Below, one piece after another: positions 34,905-43,060 of a DNA stretch of 64,000 bases. The position numbers and the translations under genes are program-made. Numbering within the stretch: the stretch's first letter is position 1; each line of letters begins with the position of its first letter. The stretch is from JAQWRV01 sp045564915 (GTDB lineage: Bacteria > Pseudomonadota > Alphaproteobacteria > Rhodospirillales > Rhodospirillaceae), in assembly GCA_045564915.1 (NCBI GenBank), contig JBJLGL010000011.1, positions 124,001-188,000 of the forward strand. The letters run 5' to 3'. The notes beneath the pieces are model-generated. The model saw only the letters and a list, made by a program, of their open reading frames with translations. It was not told where the DNA came from and searched no databases.

Positions 34905-35522
34905 ATGCGTATTATTAAAGCTGTACTTCTTCTAGTTACGTTCTCTTTAGCACTAGCTAACGCTAACGCTAACGCAGATTCTGAAGATGTGACAGAATGT
35001 GATGTATTAGCATCCCACGGTTCCGATCCCGAACGGGTTGCCCCTGGTGTAAGCCAAGTCTCCATGGATCGATCAGCAGCTATCGACGCATGTCTTAAGG
35101 CGATGAAAGAGCAGCCCAACAATCGTCGTATTAGGTATCTTCTGGGGAGGGCTTATTTTTATGATGGTCAGTCAGACGAAGCTATGCCGCATCTAGTTTT
35201 CTCCGCAGAAGCTGGTCATAGGCAGGCTCAGTTTGTGCTTGGATATATTTATGACGGCGGCTTGCAGGGCATTGAGCAAGATCGATGCAAGGCGGAGTCG
35301 CTATGGTTGAGGTCCGCCCGTCAAGGCCGTTTTGCAGCCCTGGTAAGTTACCCCCATCATATTGTGCGCGGTCTCTTTGATGTTTGTGATGTGCAAGTTT
35401 CGTATGTTGAGATAGCAGATTTCTTAGAAATGGCAAAAAGTATGGCTTCTGATTATTATCAACGAATATGGACCGCGGATGTCACAGCTGACTTTAAGAA
35501 ATACAAAATGGAAATACAGTGA
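34905..35522 (+). CDS. Secreted Sel1/TPR-like repeat protein
   Basis: 205 residues, GGTGAGGA before ATG. A Sec signal (AVLLLVTFSLALANANANA) is followed by a Sel1-like helical repeat region (about 75-145): RYLLGRAYFYDGQSDEAMPH and AQFVLGYIYDGGLQGIEQDR, the spaced A-G-Y-hydrophobic pattern of SEL1 repeats. Such periplasmic proteins act as scaffolds for protein interaction. The cleavage region is encoded by three exact GCTAAC copies at 34956-34973, giving Ala-Asn-Ala-Asn-Ala-Asn. No obvious partner; 148 bp before the next plus-strand gene. Confidence 0.72.
   Translation: MRIIKAVLLLVTFSLALANANANADSEDVTECDVLASHGSDPERVAPGVSQVSMDRSAAIDACLKAMKEQPNNRRIRYLLGRAYFYDGQSDEAMPHLVFSAEAGHRQAQFVLGYIYDGGLQGIEQDRCKAESLWLRSARQGRFAALVSYPHHIVRGLFDVCDVQVSYVEIADFLEMAKSMASDYYQRIWTADVTADFKKYKMEIQ
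34956..34973 (+). repeat. Three tandem GCTAAC hexamers in the signal-peptide region
   Basis: Exact copies at 34956-34961, 34962-34967 and 34968-34973 encode Ala-Asn repeats just before the probable signal-peptidase site. In-frame length change would add or remove two residues without breaking the gene. Confidence 0.7.
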
Positions 35523-35670
35523 TAATACTCTTAGAAATCTACAACAGCGCTGATGCAGTAATTTTTGCTAAGAAATGGTGTGATTAATGAAGCATCACCG
35601 ATCCGCGCTTTAAGACATAATCCACGCGGACTGTAAGAATGAATATTAATTTCAAAAGAACAGGGGTTTC

Positions 35671-36699
35671 ATGAAAGATAAAAACATTCAAATTCAACTA
35701 GCCCGTCAGCCAGATGGGGAACCAAAAGTCAGTGACTTTCAGGTCGCTGAAACAGAGATCCCTGCTGCAGGGCCTGGTGAGTTTCTTGCACGCAATATTT
35801 ATCTGTCCCTTGATCCCTATATGCGGGGTGCGATCGCCGGACGTCATATGGGCCATAGCCGGTTAAACCAGGGTGATGTGATTCGTGGGCGCTGCGTGGC
35901 GCAAGTGATAGACTCCAAACACACTGACTATGCTGATGGCGATTATATTGTCATTGAATCCGGCTGGCAGTCATATTGCGTTTCAGATGGGGGCGCCAAG
36001 GATGAGGTGCGCAGGGTTGATCCGAGTATTATGCCTTTGTCGGCTGCGCTCGGTGCACTTGGTATGCCTGGCCTAACTGCTTGGGCAGGTGTAGAGAAAT
36101 TAGCCGCTCCTGGCCTTGGCGAAACCTTTGTTGTAACAGCAGCAGCGGGCCCCGTTGGTGGGACTGCTGGTCAGCTAGCTAAGGCTAAGGGATGCCGTTC
36201 TGTCGGTATTGCTGGGTCAGATGACAAATGTCGTATCGTGACAGAGGAATACGGATTTGATGCGTGCATCAATTATAAGAAAGACGATTGGGAAGAGTCG
36301 TTGAAAGATGCTTGTCCTGATGGCATCGACATTTATTTTGATAATGTGGGGGGTCCAATTCTCGACAGCATCACCAAACAACTAAATCTCTATGGCAAGA
36401 TCGTGATGTGTGGATTGGTAAGTCAATATAACAGCAATGAAATTAGTGATTTAGCGGGTCACAACATGGGACAGTTCGTCGGTAAGCGCGCTCAGTTGCT
36501 CGGCTTGGTCGTCTATGACTACTACGATCAGTTTAGTGACTTTCTCAACGCAGCGATTCCTTTGGTGCAGGCTGGGCGGCTGAATTTTCACGAAGACCGA
36601 GCTAACGGAATTGAGAATGCACCCGAACATTTTTCCAAACTGATGAGTGGAAATAACGTTGGAAAGGCAATGGTAACGATTGGTCCAGAGCGCCTATGA
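35671..36699 (+). CDS. NADP-dependent oxidoreductase of the CurA/leukotriene B4 12-hydroxydehydrogenase type (MDR)
   Basis: 342 residues, usual for the family, with CAGGGG ahead of the ATG. Zinc-free MDR: N-terminal GroES-like part (YLSLDPYMRGAIAGR), then LPLSAALGALGMPGLTAW-like segment, the Rossmann loop VVTAAAGPVGGTAGQLAKAKG and FDNVGGPILDSI, and the C-terminal KLMSGNNVGKAMVTIGP. Family members reduce activated C=C bonds of enones or 2-alkenals with NADPH. Monocistronic or followed at 184 bp by the DUF1330 gene. Confidence 0.88.
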   Translation: MKDKNIQIQLARQPDGEPKVSDFQVAETEIPAAGPGEFLARNIYLSLDPYMRGAIAGRHMGHSRLNQGDVIRGRCVAQVIDSKHTDYADGDYIVIESGWQSYCVSDGGAKDEVRRVDPSIMPLSAALGALGMPGLTAWAGVEKLAAPGLGETFVVTAAAGPVGGTAGQLAKAKGCRSVGIAGSDDKCRIVTEEYGFDACINYKKDDWEESLKDACPDGIDIYFDNVGGPILDSITKQLNLYGKIVMCGLVSQYNSNEISDLAGHNMGQFVGKRAQLLGLVVYDYYDQFSDFLNAAIPLVQAGRLNFHEDRANGIENAPEHFSKLMSGNNVGKAMVTIGPERL

Positions 36700-36883
36700 C
36701 GGTTACGTATGGCTAGGAAAAGTGGGGATGAACTTAAAAAAATATTCTTCCGGCGTTTGAAGCACGCACTTCCCTGTTCATTAAAGCCCATGCATGGAAA
36801 GGTATTGTTAGAGACCTTATTGTCGCTAGATCATAAAGTCAGCAAACATATTTTGTTCGTTCGATTAATGTTAGGAGAAAACC

Positions 36884-37180
36884 ATGACTATTTATGTTGT
36901 AGGCCAAGCTCGTGTCAATGACCCTGCAGGTTTTAGGAAATATTCAGAAACTGTTGCGGGATTGGCGGAGGAATTTGGCGGCAAGCTGATCGGAGCTGGT
37001 GGGCCGGGGGAGAAGACGGTAATCGAAGGGGATCAGTTTTCTGAAGGGCGGATAGTTATATTTGAATACCCGTCCCTTGAGGCTTATCAACAGTATGTTG
37101 CTTCAGAGAAATACCAAGAGGGTAAAGAGTACCGTTTAGGATCCGGGACTTTGGACGTGTGCGTTATTCCAGGGGTGTAA
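36884..37180 (+). CDS. DUF1330 family protein
   Basis: 98 residues with AGGAG before the ATG. It matches the small ferredoxin-like alpha-beta DUF1330 fold: IYVVGQARVNDPAGFRKY (about 2-19), VIEGDQFSEGRIVIFEYPS and EAYQQYVASEKYQ. Members are dimeric, often found next to oxidoreductases, and of unknown function. The stop is 8 bp from the convergent dctM stop. Confidence 0.82.
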   Translation: MTIYVVGQARVNDPAGFRKYSETVAGLAEEFGGKLIGAGGPGEKTVIEGDQFSEGRIVIFEYPSLEAYQQYVASEKYQEGKEYRLGSGTLDVCVIPGV

Positions 37181-37188
37181 TGTACTTG

Positions 37189-38502
37189 CTAGGTAATTAA
37201 GAACAAAGACAACCAAGGTACAAACATAACTACCATCAAGCAGAGCAACATTAACAAGATGAATGGAACAACTCCCTTAACGATAGTCAGGAAATCTTCG
37301 CGGAATGCACCCATGGCAATGATCACATTTAATCCCATAGGTGGTGTGAGATAACCTATTTCCAGATTTACTATCATCATGATGCCAAAGTGAATCATGT
37401 CCATGCCATAGTCCGCTGCCATGGGGGGTAGAAGTGGACTTAGAATCAGGATGGCGGAACCTATATCTAAGAAAAGTCCAACGGCTAAAAGCAAAACATT
37501 GGTCATCAGTAGAAATAATAGCTTAGAGTCGATAAAGGTGGTCATCGCTTCAACGATTCGACCCGGTACCTGCTCATAGGTCATAAATACATTTAGCGAC
37601 AAAGCGATAGCGAGGATAGGAAATAGGCTACCCATCAAAGTAGATGTGTCGCCCACAACCCTCCAAACCAAAACACCGGCTTCCTTAAAAGTGATCCATA
37701 GTTCTTTGAATCGCCCTGTAATGAGATTTATGAATCCACGTTTGTGAGCAAAGACTTCAACCACCAAAGCCGTGAGCACAGCTACAGAGGCGGACTCGGT
37801 GGGTGTGAAGTAGCCCGAGTATATACCACCCAAAATCACCACTGGCGTCAGTAGGGCAAAAATTGCGCCCTTGAAAGATGCCCATATCTCGGACCTATCC
37901 CAAATATCGCCACGTTGGCCCCAATTTATGACCATGGCATAAAGGCTGAGTACAATAAGTATAAGTGCAGCGGGGCCAGTACCTGCTAGAAATAGGTCAG
38001 CTATCGATTTCTGTGTCATGACACCATAAAGGATCAGCGGGATTGATGGTGGGATAATTATCCCAAGCGTCCCACCAGCGCAGAGCATCCCAATAGAGAA
38101 GGGGCGAGAATAGCCCTCGGCAATCAACGCTGGATACATAATTGACCCAACTGCCAGAAGGGTCACAGCGGAAGACCCCGAAATGGCAGCAAAAACGCCA
38201 CAGGATAGTAAGCCGGCAATAGCCAGACCACCCGGCACAGGCTTGGTTAAGGATCGCATCAGTAAGATTAGACGCTCTGCTATGGAGCCCTGGGACATGA
38301 TTGTCCCGGCCATTATGTAGAGAGGAATAGAAAGAAGTACCTCTCGGTTCGACGCATCCCACATATCATAGACGACATTCATCAATTCGCCGCCGCCCCA
38401 AAAATAATAGGCCCAGAATGTCGCCACACCGAGTATGACGATAATATTCATGCGCAGAATCAAGAGGGTGATAAGAATGGTGACGAGCAAGAAACCGTTC
38501 AT
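37189..38502 (-). CDS. dctM: TRAP transporter large permease
   Basis: 437 residues with 12 or more hydrophobic segments. The family signature GTLGIIIPPSIPLILYGV (about 145-162) and SGSSAVTLLAVGSIMYP are present. DctM is the sodium-coupled elevator subunit that takes solute from DctP. The ATG overlaps the dctQ stop by 4 bp (38499-38502), so translation is coupled. Convergent with the DUF1330 gene. Confidence 0.93.
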   Translation of the reverse strand: MNGFLLVTILITLLILRMNIIVILGVATFWAYYFWGGGELMNVVYDMWDASNREVLLSIPLYIMAGTIMSQGSIAERLILLMRSLTKPVPGGLAIAGLLSCGVFAAISGSSAVTLLAVGSIMYPALIAEGYSRPFSIGMLCAGGTLGIIIPPSIPLILYGVMTQKSIADLFLAGTGPAALILIVLSLYAMVINWGQRGDIWDRSEIWASFKGAIFALLTPVVILGGIYSGYFTPTESASVAVLTALVVEVFAHKRGFINLITGRFKELWITFKEAGVLVWRVVGDTSTLMGSLFPILAIALSLNVFMTYEQVPGRIVEAMTTFIDSKLLFLLMTNVLLLAVGLFLDIGSAILILSPLLPPMAADYGMDMIHFGIMMIVNLEIGYLTPPMGLNVIIAMGAFREDFLTIVKGVVPFILLMLLCLMVVMFVPWLSLFLIT

Positions 38503-39074
38503 CTGCGCGATTCTTTCCCGTAATTCCCGGTCTCGTTAGGCGTGTTTGCCCGATCCTCTTCGCTAGCCTTACTAACATTCTCAATAGATTCTGGCGGCAT
38601 TGGGCGAATATCGAGAAAAATACCGTAGAGAGTATGGCGCAATCCTACTAAGCCGAAGCCCAAAACAATAACAGCTTGGATTGGCCAGATTGGCCATCGT
38701 AAAACGGCTGAAACATCGGCTAATTCATAACTTTCGATGGACACATGTAGCGCTACGTAAGCCATAAAGAAACAGAATATAGCGAAGCCAAACTCTCCGA
38801 TTCGGTTAGCTAAAGAATCCCACCGGGCCAAGAGAGGGTCGGCAAACTTGGGCCGAAAGTGAGAGCCGTTGGCTGATGCGAGTGCAATTCCCATGTAGGC
38901 TACTACAATCATGCCGACCACCCCCACCTGTGGTGCGCCGAACCAGCCTGAGCCAGTAAACTCTCGCTTTAGTACGTCCCCCATGAGCGATGCGGCCATT
39001 AGCAAGAAGGCTAGAAAGCACATCGTCTGCTCAAATATGCGGAGGTAATTCAAAAAGGCCTTAGCGTGATGCAA
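38499..39074 (-). CDS. dctQ: TRAP transporter small permease
   Basis: 191 residues with four hydrophobic helices (CFLAFLLMAASLM, VGVVGMIVVAYMGIALA, FGFAIFCFFMAYVALHV, AVIVLGFGLVGLRHTLY), the DctQ topology, and a charged C-terminal tail rich in Glu, Asp and Asn. It binds DctM and stabilises the membrane domain. Positioned between dctP (139 bp upstream) and dctM (overlapping). Confidence 0.87.
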   Translation of the reverse strand: MHHAKAFLNYLRIFEQTMCFLAFLLMAASLMGDVLKREFTGSGWFGAPQVGVVGMIVVAYMGIALASANGSHFRPKFADPLLARWDSLANRIGEFGFAIFCFFMAYVALHVSIESYELADVSAVLRWPIWPIQAVIVLGFGLVGLRHTLYGIFLDIRPMPPESIENVSKASEEDRANTPNETGNYGKESRR

Positions 39075-39161
39075 GGCAGTTCCCCAAAATAAAACAAAAC
39101 ATTGTCATTAAAAGCTATCTTATCCTTAGTCGGGCGCCTTGCCAAACCACTGAATTGACCC

Positions 39162-39177
39162 CCTGCCTGATGGCAGG
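39162..39177 (-). promoter_or_regulatory. Stem-loop between dctP and dctQ
   Basis: CCTGCC (39162-39167), loop TGAT, GGCAGG (39172-39177) form a perfect GC-rich 6-bp hairpin in the 139-bp gap. On the minus-strand dctPQM transcript it is followed by GGGGTCAA, not a U-tract, so it resembles a processing or stability element allowing more DctP than DctQM; in the plus direction it is followed by TTTT. A second small repeat CTAAC/GTTAG (39205-39221) overlaps the dctP stop. Confidence 0.4.
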
Positions 39178-39213
39178 TTTTCTACTACCAAAAAAGAGGA
39201 AATTCTAACCAGG

Positions 39214-40224
39214 CTAGTTAGCTTGCTCAGCAAACGCCCGTTTTCCCTCAACAATAGTCGCGTATACATCCCTGGCACGCCCCCCAATTTCATCGAGGAT
39301 TGCATCATGGCTCTTTTTTGTCACGGTTACCCATTGCAATCGCTGTTCATCGGTAAGCCTATGAAGTTTTGTGCCGCGGCTTATCAAGTCACTTCGCAGG
39401 GTCTGAATCAATTTTCTAATATCGGTGCGTGCGGCCCCGATGGGAAAGAAAGAGTCTCTGACAGCTCTCCGTTGCTCTTCAGAGAGGCTATCCCACCATC
39501 TCATATTAGCCATATTTATCCCTTGGTCGTAGGACTGACGAGTTTCCGTCACATGTGATGCAAAATCTGATAGAGCGTAATAGAAGAACACCATGCTAGA
39601 TAAGCCGCCATCCACAAGACCAGTTTGTAGAGCTGGCCCGATATCAGAAGTGCCTAGGGGAATCGAATCGGCCCCTATAGATTGCAAGAACATTTGCGCG
39701 GCTAAGTTTGGTGAGCCGCGAAGCTTGAGGTCAGCGGCATCAGCTGGCGTCAGCACAGCTTTATTAGAATATAGGTTATTCCAGCCGACTTCAGACCAAT
39801 CAAGAAAAACTAAGCCACGCTCAGCTAGCAAATCTGTGAAGGGACCCTTGAGGTAATTATCAAAAATAAAATCGACCTCTTCCTCTGATTCGAACAGAAA
39901 CGGAATCATTGGCACGGCGGACTCAGGGATGATTCCAGCCAATCCCCACATGGTGTTGCCACCAATCTGAACACGATTACGCCGTAGTGCAGTGAGCATC
40001 TGTTCTTCTGTTCCAATTTCGCCACGAATGAAATACTCCATCTCCACACTTGAGGCTGAGTTGATCTTAGCCTTGAAGTAGTCCCAATGTCGGTCCCAGG
40101 GGGAATTAACAGGCGCTAGGGCTGTTACTTTGCCGTAGGCAATATCAGGCGCTTGTGCCAAGGCTTGGACGCTGACGGTCATTGTGGCTGCAAGAAGTAG
40201 AATAGGAAAATTGATACGTTTCAT
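39214..40224 (-). CDS. dctP: TRAP transporter substrate-binding protein of the complete dctPQM operon
   Basis: 336 residues from ATG 40224 (GAGAGA upstream; an in-frame ATG 12 nt earlier is possible). Signal peptide INFPILLLAATMTVSVQALA. Body with PMIPFLFESEEEVDFIFD, LKLRGSPNLAAQ, ALQTGLVDGGLSS and IGGRARDVYATIVEGKRAFA. It is the periplasmic receptor for the adjacent DctQM. It is a clear paralogue of the three orphan DctP proteins at 12655, 43909 and 46622. Ligand is likely an organic acid or similar solute; not determinable. Confidence 0.92.
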   Translation of the reverse strand: MKRINFPILLLAATMTVSVQALAQAPDIAYGKVTALAPVNSPWDRHWDYFKAKINSASSVEMEYFIRGEIGTEEQMLTALRRNRVQIGGNTMWGLAGIIPESAVPMIPFLFESEEEVDFIFDNYLKGPFTDLLAERGLVFLDWSEVGWNNLYSNKAVLTPADAADLKLRGSPNLAAQMFLQSIGADSIPLGTSDIGPALQTGLVDGGLSSMVFFYYALSDFASHVTETRQSYDQGINMANMRWWDSLSEEQRRAVRDSFFPIGAARTDIRKLIQTLRSDLISRGTKLHRLTDEQRLQWVTVTKKSHDAILDEIGGRARDVYATIVEGKRAFAEQAN

Positions 40225-40236
40225 GAAATCTCTCAT

Positions 40237-40499
40237 GGGTTAATCGGCTACCTCGGCAACGTAATCACAATAATCTTACACAGGAATAGGATCGAATTGG
40301 CTCCATTGTCTAGTTATCCTATGTGAAATGAATAGATAGATGCTCGACTCCCAATCTTCTTTCGGACTTACAAGCAGTTCTTAGTTTTCCGGCTCTTACG
40401 TTTGTCTTGGGTCTAATCTAAGCCGTATTGTGGATGAGTATTTCAACCTACTTTATTCCAGCATTCACACTTTAATTATAAGTGCAGGGTAGTGGTCTA
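40237..40499. other. Intergenic region upstream of dctP, no feature recognised
   Basis: The 263-bp gap lies between the dctP start and the stop of the small membrane-protein gene, both on the minus strand. It is AT-rich with several TATT-like boxes, so it should carry the dctPQM promoter, but I cannot assign one with confidence. Confidence 0.3.
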
Positions 40500-40802
40500 C
40501 TATATGCGAGTTTCATAGAGTGATGAGCTGTTGGGCGATGTAATATTAGCCATTGGTCTCACAAATGGACCACGGTAAGGTTTCGTCCGCCAAACTATAA
40601 CGCAAAAGAAGCCATGGGAGACAGCGAAGAATAACCAAATTGGCCAAGGAGGTAGCGCGCCAAGCAAGACCACTGTCATTATTAGAAAGGTAACTAGAAC
40701 CCCAGCCGATACCAACGTAATTACTAGCTCACGATCCATGGGCATAATCTGCAAAGATGGTATTGGTGAGTTTCTGTTTTGATGTTCGTTGATATTAGAC
40801 AT
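40500..40802 (-). CDS. Small membrane protein of unknown function
   Basis: 100 residues with a polar N-terminus, two hydrophobic segments (LVITLVSAGVLVTFLIMTVVLL about 26-47 and WPIWLFFAVSHGFFCVIVW about 54-72) and a basic RTKPYRGPF stretch after them. No domain recognised. It is 263 bp upstream of dctP and divergent from the GST gene. The coding potential rests on length and topology only. Confidence 0.5.
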   Translation of the reverse strand: MSNINEHQNRNSPIPSLQIMPMDRELVITLVSAGVLVTFLIMTVVLLGALPPWPIWLFFAVSHGFFCVIVWRTKPYRGPFVRPMANITSPNSSSLYETRI

Positions 40803-40908
40803 AGAAAGACACTAATCTCTTAGTGATGATACTCCAAGTCCTGGTAGATAAACCAATAAGATTAGGTCCCATCAGGCGCGCTAGAAAGCTACGATAGAAA
40901 GGCATAAA

Positions 40909-41601
40909 ATGATTGATCTCTACTATTGGCCGACACCAAATGGCCACAAAGTACCTATCATGTTAGACGAGTGCGGGCTTGATTATGAAACCCACCCAAT
41001 CAATATGCTCAAGGGCGATCAATTTGAGGAGTACTACCTTAAGATCAATCCTAACAACAAAATTCCGGCCATTATTGATCAAGACGGACCCAGTGGAATG
41101 CCATATACGGTGTTCGAGTCGGGCGCTATACTTTTGTATCTTGCCGATAAAACAAAAAAATTTATTCCCGAGGGCGAAGCGGGTCGCTTTGACGTAGTCC
41201 AATGGTTATTCTTTCAAATGGCTAATGTGGGCCCTATGTTCGGGCAATGCGGACACTTTTTCCGGTATGCACCGGAGCGAATTACATATGCAATTGACCG
41301 TTATCAGAACGAAACTAAACGTCTGTATCGCGTCATGGACAAGAGGCTTGGTGAAGTAGAATATCTCGCTGGGGCATATTCTATCGCCGACATGGCCATC
41401 TATCCATGGGTGAAAATATATGACTTCCACCAGATCGAGATAGATGATTACCCCAACGTAAAACGGTGGCACGATGTAGTCGGGCTGCGTCCTGCCGTAA
41501 TTTCAGGTTGTGCACTGCTTGAAGATATAATGGTATTGGGTAACCCAGATGACGATGCATATGAGAATCTATTCAAGAAACAGACTGTCGATAGGAGATA
41601 G
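40909..41601 (+). CDS. Glutathione S-transferase, Nu class-like (YfcG/YghU)
   Basis: 230 residues. The thioredoxin-like N-terminus (YYWPTPNGHKVPIML) has Thr and Asn positions used by Nu-class GSTs to bind one or two glutathiones; INPNNKIPAIID holds the cis-proline and VFESGAILLYLADK the ESGAI glutathione motif. The helical C-terminal domain includes YSIADMAIYPWV. Nu-class enzymes have disulfide-bond reductase activity with glutathione and may detoxify peroxides. The stop is 5 bp before the isochorismatase-like gene. Confidence 0.87.
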   Translation: MIDLYYWPTPNGHKVPIMLDECGLDYETHPINMLKGDQFEEYYLKINPNNKIPAIIDQDGPSGMPYTVFESGAILLYLADKTKKFIPEGEAGRFDVVQWLFFQMANVGPMFGQCGHFFRYAPERITYAIDRYQNETKRLYRVMDKRLGEVEYLAGAYSIADMAIYPWVKIYDFHQIEIDDYPNVKRWHDVVGLRPAVISGCALLEDIMVLGNPDDDAYENLFKKQTVDRR

Positions 41602-41606
41602 CATCT

Positions 41607-42158
41607 GTGCTTCTCGACCGCGAACGCTCACAACTTCTCATTATTGATGTGCAGGAAAAACTTTTGCCCGCTATGCTTGAGGGCGACCGTATGGTTGATG
41701 GCTGCAGCATCCTATTGCAAACAGCGGCGGAATTGAGTGTGCCAGTAACCATCTCCGAGCAGTACCGAAAAGGGTTGGGGCCAACTGTAGGTCGGCTTAA
41801 TAATTTCAAAGAATATGCTACGGTGATGGAGAAACAACATTTTTCCTGTGCTGCTAATCCTGATATTTTGTCACACATTGCTAATCAGGCCGATGAAGGT
41901 AGGCGTCAATTAGTAATAGGTGGCATTGAGGCACATGTATGCGTTCTGCAATCTGCATTGGGATTCCGTCAAGGTGGATTCGATGTGTTTGTTGTGATGG
42001 ATGCGGTCACATCACGCAGACGGGAGAGTATTGATCTAGCACGCGATCGTTTCTTGGCTAATCGCATCGCTGCGGTGAATACAGAAATGGTCATATTTGA
42101 ATGGCTCCAGGTTTCGGGTACTCCAGAGTTCAAGGCGCTCAGTAAGCTGATCAAGTAG
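41607..42158 (+). CDS. Isochorismatase-like cysteine hydrolase
   Basis: 183 residues from GTG 41607 with AGGAG at 41593-41597. The Asp-Lys-Cys triad of the family is visible: Asp in LLIIDVQEKLLP, a lysine in VMEKQHFSCAAN, and Cys in IEAHVCVLQSALG. Members hydrolyse N-carbamoyl amides, nicotinamide, or other small substrates. It is co-transcribed with the GST gene. Exact substrate unknown. Confidence 0.83.
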   Translation: MLLDRERSQLLIIDVQEKLLPAMLEGDRMVDGCSILLQTAAELSVPVTISEQYRKGLGPTVGRLNNFKEYATVMEKQHFSCAANPDILSHIANQADEGRRQLVIGGIEAHVCVLQSALGFRQGGFDVFVVMDAVTSRRRESIDLARDRFLANRIAAVNTEMVIFEWLQVSGTPEFKALSKLIK

Positions 42159-42190
42159 CCTTTCTAATAAACCCACAATTGTTCGAATAG

Positions 42191-42233
42191 GCTCCAACCA
42201 TAGAGTGCGAATAAGGCTAGGCCTACTTGGAGC
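42191..42233. terminator. Possible bidirectional hairpin between convergent genes
   Basis: GCTCCAA (42191-42197) pairs with TTGGAGC (42227-42233), and the interior AGGCTAGGCCT is itself near-palindromic. It lies in the 80-bp space between the isochorismatase-like (+) and FkbM (-) stops. There is no U-tract, so it is only a weak candidate. Confidence 0.3.
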
Positions 42234-42238
42234 AACCC

Positions 42239-42994
42239 TCAGTCTGGAATGAAGATGAAATTGAATACGTAATCTGAAGGGTGTTCTGGCATTCTATGGC
42301 GTCTTTCAGGGTCAAACTCAGTCAAAGATCTCAACGTTGTACCATCGACAAAGTGGCCGCAATAACCAAGACTAATCACTTCGGCGATTGAGTCTTCTAA
42401 CCGACGGCCGGTATGTTGTTCTTCAATTTCAATAAGAAGTATTGGCTTCGACTGATGGATTGTACGGTGTGCACCAGCTAAAACCTCTGCTTCGAAACCT
42501 TCCACGTCAATCTTGATGAAACCCACATTGGTGAAAGCGCAAGAATCTAAAGTACGTGATTTTATCGGCAGGGCGACGTGGGGCATGGTCGCTGTGACTT
42601 CACGCATGGAGCTGTGCTGATTTGAATAGCCGTTACGACGCTTCGGTATGTATAGGAGAGAGTCTCCATCCCTATCAGACAGTGCAAGCTGATGTGTTGT
42701 TACGTTAGTGGGCAAGGACCGGTTGAGCCAGCGGAACGCCTTTGGGTTGGGCTCAAAAGCATGAACATGCGAGGCTAGGGTAGCCAGCAGATGCGTGTAA
42801 ACACCTTTATTAGCTCCCACATCAACAGCAACTCTGCTGGCAGGAACAATCTGAGGGAGAACATGAAGCTCCACCTCACCTCTGCGCAAATTCTTATTTA
42901 CTAAGTAACGCGTATAGAGTCTTGCAGGTATGCAGTGAAATTTCAGCCACTCAGATAGGGTGTAAGGTGGTTCAAAGGCGGTTGATCTAGGCAT
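42239..42994 (-). CDS. FkbM family SAM-dependent methyltransferase
   Basis: 251 residues from ATG 42994. A longer frame begins with TTG at 43030 but intrudes into the EamA 5' region. Motif I VAVDVGANKGVYTHLL (about 54-69), the acidic VHAFEPNPKAF, and GFIKIDVEGFEAEVLAGA are hallmarks of FkbM-type O-methyltransferases, often acting on glycans or polyketide-type hydroxyls. It is divergent from the EamA transporter with only ~66 bp between starts. Confidence 0.83.
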   Translation of the reverse strand: MPRSTAFEPPYTLSEWLKFHCIPARLYTRYLVNKNLRRGEVELHVLPQIVPASRVAVDVGANKGVYTHLLATLASHVHAFEPNPKAFRWLNRSLPTNVTTHQLALSDRDGDSLLYIPKRRNGYSNQHSSMREVTATMPHVALPIKSRTLDSCAFTNVGFIKIDVEGFEAEVLAGAHRTIHQSKPILLIEIEEQHTGRRLEDSIAEVISLGYCGHFVDGTTLRSLTEFDPERRHRMPEHPSDYVFNFIFIPD

Positions 42995-43060
42995 GATAGT
43001 CTTGTGATAGCACGCTTCCACCTGTACCAAAGGGTTCTATTTTGCTTATTTGAGGGTCTA

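Noticed and set aside
42995..43060. Overlapping divergent FkbM and EamA coding regions
   Set aside because: Both long frames use unlikely starts (TTG at 43030, ATG at 43004). With ATG 42994 and ATG 43061, which has GAGGG upstream, the genes no longer overlap.
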